Assembly: GCA_028551475.1 (NCBI GenBank)
Contig: CM052355.1
Location: 10,416,001-10,480,000 of the forward strand
Direction of reading: 5' to 3'
Length of the DNA stretch: 64,000 bases
From: Casuarina equisetifolia
Taxonomy: Eukaryota > Streptophyta > Magnoliopsida > Fagales > Casuarinaceae
The translations under genes and the position numbers were made by a program. The notes under the pieces were generated by a model. The model saw only the letters and a program-made list of their open reading frames with translations. It ran no database searches and was not told the DNA's origin. Positions 12,546 to 24,403 of this stretch are shown in pieces. Numbering within the stretch: the stretch's first letter is position 1; every line of letters begins with the position of its first letter.

Positions 12546-15521
12546 ATGTGGGAGGAAAGACCTGTGCTTTCTGTGGCAGTGGAAAAAGAGGGCATAATGG
12601 ATGGTGGGTAATTGCTTTGAAATTGTTCTGACACATTTTTGTTTTTTAGTCATTGTGGTGTGAACAACGGAGGTCAGCCTCACGCAAGATGGTGTTTCAA
12701 GGAAGGTAAGTCTTCATTGTTTTCCATAGGAAGACAGTTCATGACAGAGTGCAGGCCTTTTTTAAAGCAATAAAAATCAATATAAAAGCAAGCGGAAGTC
12801 AAAGAACAACAACGACATATGACCAAACATAAGACTAGATCATGATGAAACAAAAAAAAAAAAAAAGAGTGCCGGTAAAATTTAAGGAAACTAGAAATGA
12901 GTAAAAAATCAATCCGGGGACCCATTGTTAGAGAGCCCGATAGCCTCGCAAGTCAACAAATCGAATGAAAACTTAGATCGAGTGTTGGATACGAAGATGA
13001 TAACCGGAAAAAGAAGATGGACCCATATGTTGCAGCAGACGGCAATGATAGTGGTCAGTTTTGCGCTCCAGAGAAACGATCTTTGATTGTTGTTAAAAGA
13101 GATCAAAACAGCATAACAAATCGCAATGATCAAAACTGAAGTTAATCACGGGAACTTAAATTGCTTGCAAAGGTTGCTCCACTTCATCTACATGCTTTTG
13201 TTGACGTGAACATAATTTCATCGCATATCATTTGTTGTTTACTTATTTGTAGCTGTAGAAATTTGTCCCCTCCTAATTAAAGAATAAGAAACTTTGATCT
13301 TCCAAAACTTGGGTTGATAGTATTGTTTCGAGATAACCTCAAACTCAATCTCCCACAATCCAGAAGGGTCCAAATAATAAAGCGAGTTTTCTAAAATATT
13401 GCGTTGAAAAAAATGACCCGTCAACAGTTTTGTGTGAAAGAAAGACAAACTATACGTCTGTCTTTTTTCAAAAGAGAACTAGATATAAGAAAATCTTTTT
13501 CAGAGTGGTTCAATGAATCTGTTCCATCCCTATGGCCTGACTCGCACGAACATGATGAAGTAAGGGTAGATGATTAGCAACTCAGAAGACGCCTTACACC
13601 TTTATTCTTCAAATGTCATATTCTGATAAGGGGTCGTAGATGGACCTTAAAGCAGCTTCTCGCTGTAAAAAAGAGCGGTAAATGTTTCATAGTATTGTAA
13701 TATTTTTTTTTTTAATATTACAACATACTCAATTCAAGCATAAGGATGTAGAACCCAAAGCTTCACAATTGAAATTCCTATTAACTTGTTACTAAATTAG
13801 TTATCTAAGTAACTTTTTGCAAAAATTTTTATCTATCAAAAAATCATTTATCTCCTTACAAGTGGGAAATGGCTTTTCTAATACAAGACATTGCTAGAAA
13901 TTCACACTGTTTAACAAAGGAGACAAGGAATCTTTTGTCTGATTAGCAAAGAAGAAAATGGCATTTTGGGAATCCTCTGACGGAAGGTTCGCCTGTGTCG
14001 CTGTGATGGAAGAGATCGAATGGATTCTTGCTTCTTTGCACGAGGAGAGTATCCAATTGCTTGACTTTGTTTTGTAGTTTAATACGCGAAGCCTTTGTTT
14101 CTTTCTTTTACTTTCTATAAGTTGGTTGAAATGGGCCCTCAATTCACAGTCTTTGATCAGCACATTTTACTGACTCTTTCTTGCAAGGTCGGTCGAATGA
14201 ATAAACGCGTTTCACGGCACGGACAAGGACCCCTACTTAAATAATGATCTTGTAATCAAACCCAGTGGTTGTCGGTTGAAAGTGAAGTTCATAATAAGGA
14301 TAAAGGTGAGCGCAAACGACCACTTCTTAAGGTTTTGGTCCCCGTCTTTCCCGTTATTGCATGAACAAGTTATGCACTTTGAAAAAAGAAAAAAAGATGG
14401 TAACCAAAGCTTGCTTGGGCTAGAGAATTTCTCTAAAGCTAGCTTCAGTCCCTCCCATTCATCAATTCGAATTGTCACGTATGGAAAGGGTTGGCCAAGA
14501 TATAGTAGAATCATTGCCTCTGGGCTCACTGAAGTTGTTCTCTCTACTGATGTACAGGGCCTTCAATATCTAATATAAGGTTGTGATCTTGCAATTCATT
14601 TGGAGAAGTACAGAGATAGACACCCAAATTGGACTTGGGGCCAATGCTCATGGTTTTTACCACAGTTATGTTTATTCAAGTCAAACTCTTTTAAAAAACT
14701 GGAAGGACATATGATACAGTATCTGCCATGTCTATAGCAGAGCTGTGTATAAATGCAGAGTTGGGTAGTCTGAAACAATGAAGTTTTACCCTAAGTCACT
14801 TCTATAGGGTTCAGAAACTGTCAATAAACCTCTATATGGTTAAAAATAAAATGAAATCTTCTATTCCTCTTCCAAAGTGATGGATCTTTTAAGTGCTACC
14901 CTCAATGAAGTTCTGATCGGATTAAGGACTAATTGAGGGTTAAGATTCGTGCTTGAAGAGATACATACCCGTGTGGTAGAATCTGTCAATTATGAGAGCT
15001 CCAAAGTACAAGGAGATGTCGTGGCGCAAAATAAAATAAACTTGTATTCAAGAGTTTTTGCATGTTAGTCCTTCAAAAGAAAGAGAACCAGATTTACTCT
15101 TTGTGAGCTTGCATGCTCAGTCATCATCTATCCTGTCTAGATTGATGGAAATTTGGTGGGGGGGGGGGGGGGGGTGGTGTAGTTTGGCAACATCAAGGTA
15201 GAGAAAGTACTGAACTAGATCATTATCGAAGATGCTGGAGTGAGAGTTACTTCCAGGGTAATTCGTTTTTTGTGTTTCTGAAGTATCCTAGTCTTTAGGA
15301 ACTTCACTGTCCTGTATTTCTCAATTTAATTGAAAAATGGGCAATAGTAAAAGGGACCGATGCCGCTGAAAATCTGGAGATAAGAACAAAGCAACTACGC
15401 AAGCATATACAATATAACACAAAATTAGCTGCTACCAATTCATTCAATAGAGTAACAACATAATTGTTTATCTAACATCCTTGAAAGAGTTTCTCCATCC
15501 ACCAAATAATTATAAAAAGGC
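12546..15521. other. Intergenic region
   Basis: It holds the lectin kinase promoter side and the Rubisco activase 3' flank. No coding domain was recognised. A run of 17 G lies at 15158-15174, and A- or T-runs occur near 12850 and 13706. Confidence 0.5.
15158..15174 (+). repeat. Poly-G tract (17 G)
   Basis: Uninterrupted run of 17 guanines followed by TGGTGT, about 350 bp downstream of the Rubisco activase stop. Long G homopolymers are rare in plant DNA and are error-prone in assembly. Confidence 0.9.
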
Positions 15522-18223
15522 CTAGAAAGTGTAAAGGCAGGTCCCATCGTCACTCCTAGCAGTTGGATCAAAGTTCTTTGCATTTGGATCAGTACAACCT
15601 TCAGGAACAGGAATATTCACTTGCTGGGCTGCTTGGCCTGCATCAGAGAGGGGCAAAAGATTACGAGAACTGATTTTCAGTGTTAACTACGTTCATATTT
15701 TATGAGGAAGGGGCCCAGACGGGGGAGGGAGGAGAAGGGAAGATCCAAGTCAGCGACCTCCGCTTCGTGAAACGTGGTCCTCAGCTGAATGTGCTATCTC
15801 ATTGGTAATATACCATAGGTTTGTGAAAAGAAGGATTCAAACCTCCCATCAGGGCCCTCTAGGATCAAGGAGCTAACCGTAGAAACTTCCACTCTTAATA
15901 GAATCCTGATTCGCATCTCCAAGAGCAGCCTCGCTCAAGTACTTGTCGGCAAGTTGGACTCTCTTCACATTCTCCTGCTCCTGGACAAGCATGTTTCCGT
16001 ACTCAAGGAGCTTCTCCAGTGTCATCCTAGGCTGCTCAAAAGTTGGAGGTCCTTCCTTTGAGTTCACAAGTTTCTTCCCGATGCTGTCAACGCCAACACC
16101 GGAAACCCACTTTCTCACTTCATCATCATAAACTCTGGCCCTTAGGGCACCGAAGAAATCTGCCAAAAAAAAAACAAGAAAGAAAATGCTTAGTGTGCTG
16201 TTTCTCAACCAAAATAACAGATGGAGAAGGCATGGATAAGACGAGGTCGCATTCAACACAACAAAATGGGATGGAGTCTATATCGTTAAGGAAATATAAG
16301 AAAAATATCTTTGTACTCTGAAACTTACCGATTGATTGACCAGGGAAGGTGTCAACAAGTTTGACAATGTCGTCTTCTGCAACATTGTCGGTCCGGAAGA
16401 TCCCCTTGCAGACACCAACGCGGTCGTCCCTTGTGGGTGCCCAGTAAAATTTCTCCATACGACCATCACGGATGAGAGGAGCATACAATGTTGAGAAGTC
16501 GTTACCGGTGACGATGATGGGAACCCGGGGATTCTCTTCCTTGTTGTACATACCAGGAAGCTGGACATTTGTCGGGTTATCAGCTATGTTCATGAGAGTG
16601 GCGTTAACCATTTGGTTGTTGACAGTGTATTGGGTGGTTCCACCAAGCCGACCAGCCCCCGCGTCAAGATCGTTGATGAAGAGGCAACACATTTTTCCCT
16701 TCCTGATTATATCAGCTGCCTCACGGTACCTTTGCCTGATCAATTTTGCTGGCTCCCCGGCGTTCCCACTTTCCAGTTCTCCAGCACTCATCATGATTGG
16801 GCTGAAATTTCAGTTTTTGTAAATTTAGATCTAATCGCAAGAAGCAAATCATTCTTTTAAGAGTTTCATTAGGAATATCGTGAGCAAGCAAGAAGTTAAA
16901 AGGAAATGTGAACTAACTTGATTCCCATCTTGGCAAATACAAGCTCACACTGGAAAGATTTTCCCTGTCCTTTACCTCCCCAAATACCAAGGATGAGAGG
17001 AACCTATAATAAAGTTGAAAGAACTTGTTTCACTTTTGTAGTTTTGTAGCACGTTACGATTCACATAACTTGAAAATTCAAACCATTTTGATGTACCTTG
17101 ATGTTAGGCAGGGTCATGAAGTTCTTGGTGATGTGAACAACAAGCTTGTCCATGAAGGCAGGAGCAATGTAAAAGCCATCCATGTTGTTGTCCAAGTTGT
17201 ACCTAAAGCATCATCACCGGCTCATGATCAAAATCAACTTCGTCAAGAATTAAATAGAATTACAAGCAGTAAGCAATCAAGAACTTTGAAAATACAACCG
17301 GCGCTCTTACTGGCGAAGTCCCGTGCTGAGGTATTCGTAGGAACTCATGACGGCATAGTGAGTTCCGCTTTGCATGGGAGCCTGGAAGAGTGTGTCCACC
17401 ATACCCTTTCCTCGGGTGATGTCCTGCTGGTCATCCGATGTGTCATAAGCAAGGCCCTTCCACTTGTCCTTGTCGGTCTGCTTACTTTCATCAATCTCAG
17501 CAACAACCTTGAAGCGCCCACTGGAGACCTTGGAGTTGGTATATCTTGAGGTCACCTTCTTCAAGCTGCTGCCCAAGAAGCCAGTGCTTGGAACCGAAGC
17601 TCCAGCGCCGGAGCCATTCAAGCTTAGCTGCATCAACATAAGCCCCAAAATGTAAAGAAAAGTATGACATCTAATCCTTTTTACCAAGTTAAAGACAAAA
17701 TCATACAGGGAAAAACACCTTAACAAGCTTAAAGGGTTCTTATTCTCTTTGATCTCATTAAAAATACAAAGATTCTTGTCTCAATATTTTATCAAAAAAA
17801 GAAAGAAAATAAAGAACAGCTTATCCTTTTTCTTCTAAACAGAAGGAAATCAGGCTACGTGCTTACGTATGAAGAAACACATAACAGATACTGATAAACC
17901 TAAGCTCATCCATTCACACACACGTGTTGAACTACAAAGAGTCCAAAACCCAATCTAATATCAAGAAGGAGTCATGTCAAGACCACTAGAACTTCTAAGA
18001 AATAGAAGTGCGAGACATGTACATAACTCTCCTGGCACATAAACCCCGAAATAACTTGTTGGAACGTTTCTAACGGTATAAGTTTCTTGATCATAGACCA
18101 ATATCTATCTACATAATTTGGGTAAAATACACATGGTACGAATGAAGCATTCAAACGTCAGGAAAGACGCACACATACCGGAGCTCTGTTGATGGCTTGA
18201 ATGGTGGGGACTGCCGCAGCCAT
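15522..18223 (-). CDS. RCA: Ribulose bisphosphate carboxylase/oxygenase activase, chloroplastic
   Basis: AAA+ ATPase that frees inhibitory sugar phosphates from Rubisco in the chloroplast stroma. Seven exons join in frame: 18223-18179, 17627-17311, 17202-17097, 17003-16918, 16801-16329, 16159-15878, 15637-15522. The long (alpha) form is 474 aa. A transit peptide covers about residues 1-57 (mature part near AEIDESK). Walker A is GGKGQGKS (165-172) and Walker B is LFINDLD (225-231). The alpha tail carries the two redox cysteines, C451 and C470, that thioredoxin-f controls in Arabidopsis alpha. If the last intron is not spliced, translation stops at TAG 15875-15873 and gives a 437-aa beta form ending SFYG. 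All introns have GT-AG ends. The start codon fits the conserved MAAAV opening. The gene looks complete and functional. Confidence 0.97.
15873..15878 (-). promoter_or_regulatory. Alternative splice/stop site for RCA alpha and beta forms
   Basis: On the minus strand the last bases of exon 6 and the intron start read ACG-GTTAG. The GT at 15877-15876 is the donor for the alpha form. Reading through gives GGT-TAG, so the beta stop is two bases inside the intron. Choice of splicing alone decides whether the redox-sensing tail is made. This arrangement is known for plant RCA genes. Confidence 0.8.
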
Positions 18224-18343
18224 CGATAAGAGGGATGGGAGGGCAGGAATCTGGTGGGAGAGTGGCAGAGTGCGAAGACAGCCTCTGCTCTGCAAGGGAA
18301 TACAGAGAAGTCTTTGAGTGGATGTATTGAGGAATGGTGAGGA

Positions 18344-18446
18344 CTTATAGCAGCTCTCTTTTGAGTGTCCAGAAATTGCGATCCTGAGGATTGGTTTTGG
18401 AACTGTCAACGGCCACACATTCAAGATTGCCTGGCTCACACGTGGC
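18344..18446 (-). promoter_or_regulatory. RCA promoter: TATA box and G-box
   Basis: On the minus strand a TATAAG box lies at 18349-18344, about 120 bp before the RCA start codon. A CACGTG-type G-box (ACACGTGGC) lies at about 18438-18446, and a GGATAAGA I-box-like motif lies near 18508. G-box plus I-box is the usual layout of light-induced photosynthesis promoters; function here is inferred. Confidence 0.6.
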
Positions 18447-18599
18447 AAACAGAGGATGATCTGAATTCAAGTCTTCTTTGGTCCTTAAGAGGCTGGCATT
18501 TGAGCTTTTCTCTTATCCACTCAAAATCGGGTGAATGTAATATCACAAGCATAAGAAGACAAACGTCTCTGTTGGCTGATCTATTTTCCAGAGCATAAG

Positions 18600-21500
18600 A
18601 AAGAATCCGGATCAGGTGAATAATATGTTAGTGATTTGCATAATTCGGGTTCCAATTTTGTGGCAATAATTGAGGTGAGTTTTGTTTTGATTTGGTTGCC
18701 ATGGTCCCATATGGAGGCCCTGATTTGGAACGTCTATGATATAGCTATAACAGTGATAAAAATTCCTTCGTTTTTCTGGACCGGAGAACCAGTGTTTTTA
18801 GTTTAAGAATGAAAAAACATTGGTTGGAATGGTAGATGGTTTAGCTTTAATGTTATGACTTACACACCAACTATCCCCTTAGATGCCCGATCCATTATTA
18901 TCTTTCTTTTTTGTTTTATACATAGGCACCTAACTCACATATTGAGGTGTCCAACTTGAAACCTCTTGGTCTCAAACCCTGCTAATTTATTATTAAACTA
19001 AGAGATGCTTAACAATTTAAGATAAGGATTTGGAGTTTGGATTTTTGTTTTTGAATAAAATATTGGTATTATATCATGGGCTTGTGTTCCAACCTAAAGG
19101 ACCAGCTTTATTAAAAATAGTAACCAATTATTTATTAATCAAGATCTCTTCACTCTTATTTAATGTCGAACAAATGTAATCAATCTTCTTCATTGGGACC
19201 TCTCACTAGGATCATAGGGTCAAATTTTTAGGGTTAATGATAAAACTGTAAAATTATCAATTAGAATTTTTTCATTCTTCCTATATATATGAAGTCTAAA
19301 AAATCATAAATGTGATGTGTCATTTAACGAATTATCAGTGATAAAAAAGAGAAAGAGAAAGCCATTAAAAGTTTCCTTCTCTTACAACCCTTAGGTGTAT
19401 AAAAATCCTTCAATAGTAATATATTCTTATTTCTTGTAAACTTAAAGATTGATTTATCACGAAGCACATAAAATTCTTGGTGAGATCTACATCATCACCA
19501 ATAAAGGCGCATGGGTCACATATGATTCTGACCTGATGACAAACACATAACGTAAACCCCGCACCTAATTAAGGCCTGGAGGTAACTTACAGATGCAATT
19601 ATACCTAGAAGAAGAAAGCTTTGGGGCATAATGGGTTCTCAAGGAAGCCTAAGGTCATGAGGCCTCGAGAGATCCAAAAAGGTAGATTCTAGAGTTACGT
19701 ATAGATCTTTAATTCTTTAATTTTTCTATTTTATTATGGATTTCTCTCTTATTCCATTATGGATCTGTGGGTCCTTTATAAATCCACTATTGTATTACAA
19801 AGTTGTGAGTTTTTTATTTATCACAGATTCCTAGGTCTTTAATTCCATTATGGATCTAAAGCCTCTTTTATAAACTTTATCTATCCTATTGTTCTCTTTG
19901 GTTGCCTCCTAATTCCCTTTGTTCACCTTTTAATTGGTTGGTTCCATTGGCATTTTGCGCAAAGCTTGATCTTTAATCACCTTTTGTGCTGGGATTAATC
20001 ATTGTTGTCCCAAAATACCTAGAGTGGAGGAGAATCTCATAACAGTGTAGTACCTCAAGAGTGACAAAGGCCGGAAGATATGTGGGACTTAAGAAAGTTG
20101 TAAAGCCAAGAGAAGTGAAAGTCCACAAGATGAAGAATGTTCCAAAATTTTGTGTGAAGCTTTGCAATCGAAGACAAAGATTAAGTGGAAGCATGGATGG
20201 ACACCTTAAAGCTTTTGAAATTTTCAAAAGCAATTTATTCTATGGTGTAGGTATACGGTCAAAATTGCATTATCAATTGAGGTTTTTCCCACTTTGTCAA
20301 TAAATATGATTTGACAAACATTAAGCCATTTCAGCTACCAAAAAGAGAACAACAGCTGCAAGAGAATTCCCTTTTTAACAGCTCCTATGTGTATCGAAAT
20401 TCTTAAATAATAATAGATTATGATTTCTTTTAGATGTAGAGATTGATTTTTCCTGAACCATGTAAAATTCTTAACATTTTTATATTTATTGTATATGTTT
20501 TTCCTGCTTGATTTGCATTCGTTCATACATAACAACGTTTTCCATAACCTAATGAAGAACTTGTTGAATATCTAAGAAAATTCAGCTATGAGATTACCTC
20601 TTTTGCTGTAAGAAAATCTCTGTTAATCTTGAAAATGTTTATATACAATTCCCCCGTATACAACATATCACATGGTCTCCTTCTGCATGTAATCCAATCA
20701 ACGAATTGAAACACATAAGACAGGGCAGGACAACCATTCAAACACTTCCTCAGAAGTTAAAGGATATACAACAGCATCAACTTTGTCAAACTTTCATATT
20801 ACCAAGTCCCATGCCAAGAAAAGTGTCACCAATCCGCGTGGAAAGTAAGCTTCTGATGTCCCAAAAGGGTCCAAGTCCAGCTTCCAGTTCAGAATGTGAA
20901 ACCCAGAAGGATTTGAGTTGATGACAGCAAATTATGCGAGAACATAATTGGGGGACAGTCTCATCCATAACCCATTAGGCCTTACAATCTTGTCCATTTA
21001 GACTTGAAGCATTAGGTTCACGGGATTGCACAAACAAAAACAAGAGACATTTCTAGAGTCGGCAAACCTGGAACTGCCAATGGAACAAGGTGATAATTGA
21101 TTGATTCATGATAAAGAAAGGCACTTTCATCGTTAAACTCAAAAGCCGAAAAGCAACCTTCCACCATGCCTCGTAATTCACTTCTCATGCATATAATTCC
21201 GGCTAAGAACAGTATTTTCACAGCACTGAAATGACAGAAAGCTGAGCTCTTCTTACTGGAAATGGCAAGTTGTCATCCAACTCGCCCCCAGTCTATGTCT
21301 CTCTGTCACGCGCACACGCACAGAAAAACACTTATGTACACGCTGGCCAATCCTGCTTAAACTTCTGGAGCCATGAAGCCAACAAAGACAAAAAAAGGTT
21401 CATGCCCTTAAGAACCTGTTGATGACAGGTGCTCGAGCCTCTCTTGGGCTCGATAGAATTGGAAGCGTGCTGTTTGAGGCCTTTTGTTCTATTGGGAAGA

Positions 21501-22527
21501 CAAAAGGGGGGAGAGGGGTCAATCACCACCAAATCGTGCCATAAATTAAGTGGCCAACAGCCAAACCCGATGTAGTTTTGCTAATAAACTATGGCAATAA
21601 TGAAGAACTAACACAAAGTGAAGGATTTAAATAAGCGTTTCAATGGAGAATTAGTAACATCCAGACAAATAGCCGCCATGCGTATAGACCATGTTTTGAG
21701 CATAATTGTCCAACCCTATCCTTGATTTTGACTCAAAGTAAACATTATATGCTTCCCCCCCCCCCCCCCCCCCTTTTTCCCCACGAGTTCATACATTTTC
21801 TGGCATGTTGAGATTGTTGAGCAGCGACCATAGCCGGGGCCAGAGTGAAAGGCGTAAGAAGAGATTGCTTAATCCACTTCTGCAGTGTAAGTGGAATAGA
21901 TCTGCTGCCTAAGGTTTCTTTGGTAACAAACACTGCTGAAAATGCAATGAATCACCTGGTGTGCCATCCTAAACGAGGCTTTTGTTAACAAACAAAGGTT
22001 AGCTGCTTATTTAAAAACTTGTCAGTTGGATGTCCATCTGTAGGTTGTAAAAGGCGAAACCTCCTTTATCTTTCTATCTCATCATTTTCACTCAGGAATG
22101 ATAAGCTTAAACCATAATGTGGGGGATAGCCTTTGTCCTGGCCTACGCAGACTGTATTTAGTTGAAATACTGTTTCAAAAATTATTGCTCTTTGATGGCC
22201 CAACCAATGACTATAATGATTGATTATTCTTCCATCATATAGTCCGTCTAATTCCTGAATTACTTTTCAGTGAATAGAGCCCTTTAAACGTCCGAACAGT
22301 AAAGGTTACCCCCTTTAAGAATGAGCATGTAGGCCACAAAGGAGACCCAAAAGGAACATATGCTTTTAACCAAAAGGAAGAATGTCCTTTGGAGACAACA
22401 AACCAAACTTCTAACCCCTGCAAGTCACGGCTATAAAGAATAAATCTCAATTACTTCTTAAACAAGTCAGTTCTAGTGTTGGTACTACTGAAAATCCAAC
22501 AGTCACAGTTAAGAAACGATTAGGATA
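18600..22527. other. Intergenic region
   Basis: No coding domain was recognised over about 3.9 kb on either strand. It holds AT-rich DNA and a run of 19 C at 21755-21773. The right end should contain the LBD promoter, though no clear TATA element was fixed. Confidence 0.5.
21755..21773 (+). repeat. Poly-C tract (19 C)
   Basis: Uninterrupted run of 19 cytosines followed by a T-run, in intergenic DNA about 0.75 kb upstream of the LBD gene. Confidence 0.9.
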
Positions 22528-23265
22528 ATGACTGGGGTGAGCTCTTCATGTGGAGCGTGCAAGTTTCTGAGGAGAAAGTGCACCAGTGAATGCGTTTTTG
22601 CTCCTTACTTCTGTTATGACCAAGCTGCAGCCCATTTCGCAGCAGTACACAAGGTGTTCGGAGCGAGCAACGTTTCCAAGCTCCTGTTACACCTGCCTCT
22701 CCAGAACCGAAGTGATGCTGCGACTACTATTTCTTACGAAGCTCTGGCTCGGGTGAGGGACCCTGTATATGGTTGTGTTGCTGATATCTTTGCACTTCAA
22801 CAACAGGTTTCGACGCTGTCACTTCTACTTTTCTCCAAAAATACCTGCAAAATCATATCCTATTCCAAGTTATTAGAGCAATCAAAATGATACTCTGTTC
22901 ACCCGGCGTTGCAGGTTGCCCACTTACAAGGGGAGATAGAAATCCTAGCGAGCCAAATGGCTAATTTGGGAGTTGGAGTTGCTAGTTGTGGAAGTTCTCA
23001 GGCAACTAGCTACGCCTGTAATGGGTTCCAATTCTCATCGCAATATGATGTTATTCATGCACAAAATTATCAAAATCAGCAAGCTGAACTTCTTTCCCAT
23101 GCAGAAAGTACAGCTCCCAACCAAGCCTTTGATACCCAGATGGATATCCCGCTCTATCCTTCATATGGATTGGAAAACCAGCACTTTTTTAGTGACTCGG
23201 GCCAAAATCTGTTAGAGAGTCTCCTTGACGAAATAGACGAAGGGAACTTCCCACGCTACCCATGA
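22528..23265 (+). CDS. LOB-domain (LBD) transcription factor, class I
   Basis: Plant-specific DNA-binding protein of 209 aa. Two exons: 22528-22806 and 22915-23265, joined in frame at Gln-Val (CAG before GT, GCAG acceptor), the usual class I intron place. The LOB domain has the zinc-binding C-x2-C-x6-C-x3-C block (C8, C11, C18, C22), the GAS block ([11 protein letters not shown], about 37-47) and a coiled leucine-zipper-like tail from about residue 88 ([14 protein letters not shown]). The C-terminal half is acidic and Gln/Asn-rich with a terminal [10 protein letters not shown] segment, perhaps an activation region. The sequence is nearest in flavour to the LBD18/LBD19/LBD30 group, which acts in lateral root and vascular development; the exact orthologue is not certain. 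The start fits the short N-terminus before the first cysteine. Confidence 0.93.
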
Positions 23266-24403
23266 TTGTATTCCAGTAATAATGCCAAAAACTAAGTCCC
23301 AAGCTCGAAAAGCATTACATATTGCTTTGTGTTATATGACTCCTTTCCGCTCCGTATGGTAGCAAGTTTTGTACTAGGGCTGATTTTGCAATTTAAGCAG
23401 GTTTTGAGGTCTAGGCATAGCTTATTCTAGTTAAACCCTAAATAAGTATCCTTCTTTTCTGTATATTTGACCTCATACCTTCCCTTAACAACGGATCATT
23501 ATTGTCTAACAATAGCTTCAGCACTGTATCTCATGACAAAGGCATTTAATTTTCAGGTATCTTGATTTCCTATAAGTGCTCGCATCAGATTTTCAGGTAT
23601 CATGGGCACTCAGAAACGTAGATAGGAAAATCAAAACACGTCAAATACAACATACGCACAAACTGAGAGACTACATATTTGAGTCATAACCTGAAAGAAC
23701 ATTATATTTGATTTGCCTAGACGGTATGAAGCAAGTTCAACTGGCCCAGAAAATACAAATGAGAAACCCTCAATTTCACCAGGAGAACGACTTGAAAAGT
23801 CTTTTAACTCCATAGAGTTGAAAACTACAGGTCACAACAATGCAGGTATAACAATAAAGAACAACCACATATCCTACCTTAGATGCATTGGATTTGTTTG
23901 TTAGTAAATTCCCTCACTTAACAGACTTCATCCATCAATCGATTCACAAATTAGTTTATGTACAGTCTGTCATGTTAGTTCATGGTAGCCAACATTCCCC
24001 ATGCGTCACGAGCGTATCATTTATAGAGGGTCAGATGAAAGCCCCTCGTCACTTTACACCCCTAATCATATCTATCGAAAGCCAACGTCTTGGAATTCTC
24101 CGGAAGTCATGTATAAAGCATCCCAAACAAAAAGAAAGATAGACCAGGATAAAAGTCAAAGTAACATTGCAATCATCAAAAGCTCCATGGTCATCTGCTT
24201 GACCTTGCGTAGTCGGCAAATAAAACTAAAAAAGAAATATAATACCCTGGTCATCTCAAAAATAAGACAAAAAGGCTCTGAGTATCTAGTTCACCTCGAA
24301 AAGGCATTACTCCCACCATTGAACACACTGTTGTAGATCTACAACAGAGAAGCACTTGAAGCCGAAAACTAATCCGTAAAAATAATAGTCGGAAACCAGC
24401 ACC
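23266..24403. other. Intergenic region between convergent genes
   Basis: Convergent 3' flanks of the LBD gene and the FGAM synthase gene. A phrase GATTTTCAGGTATC-like recurs at about 23550 and 23588. No gene recognised. Confidence 0.5.
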
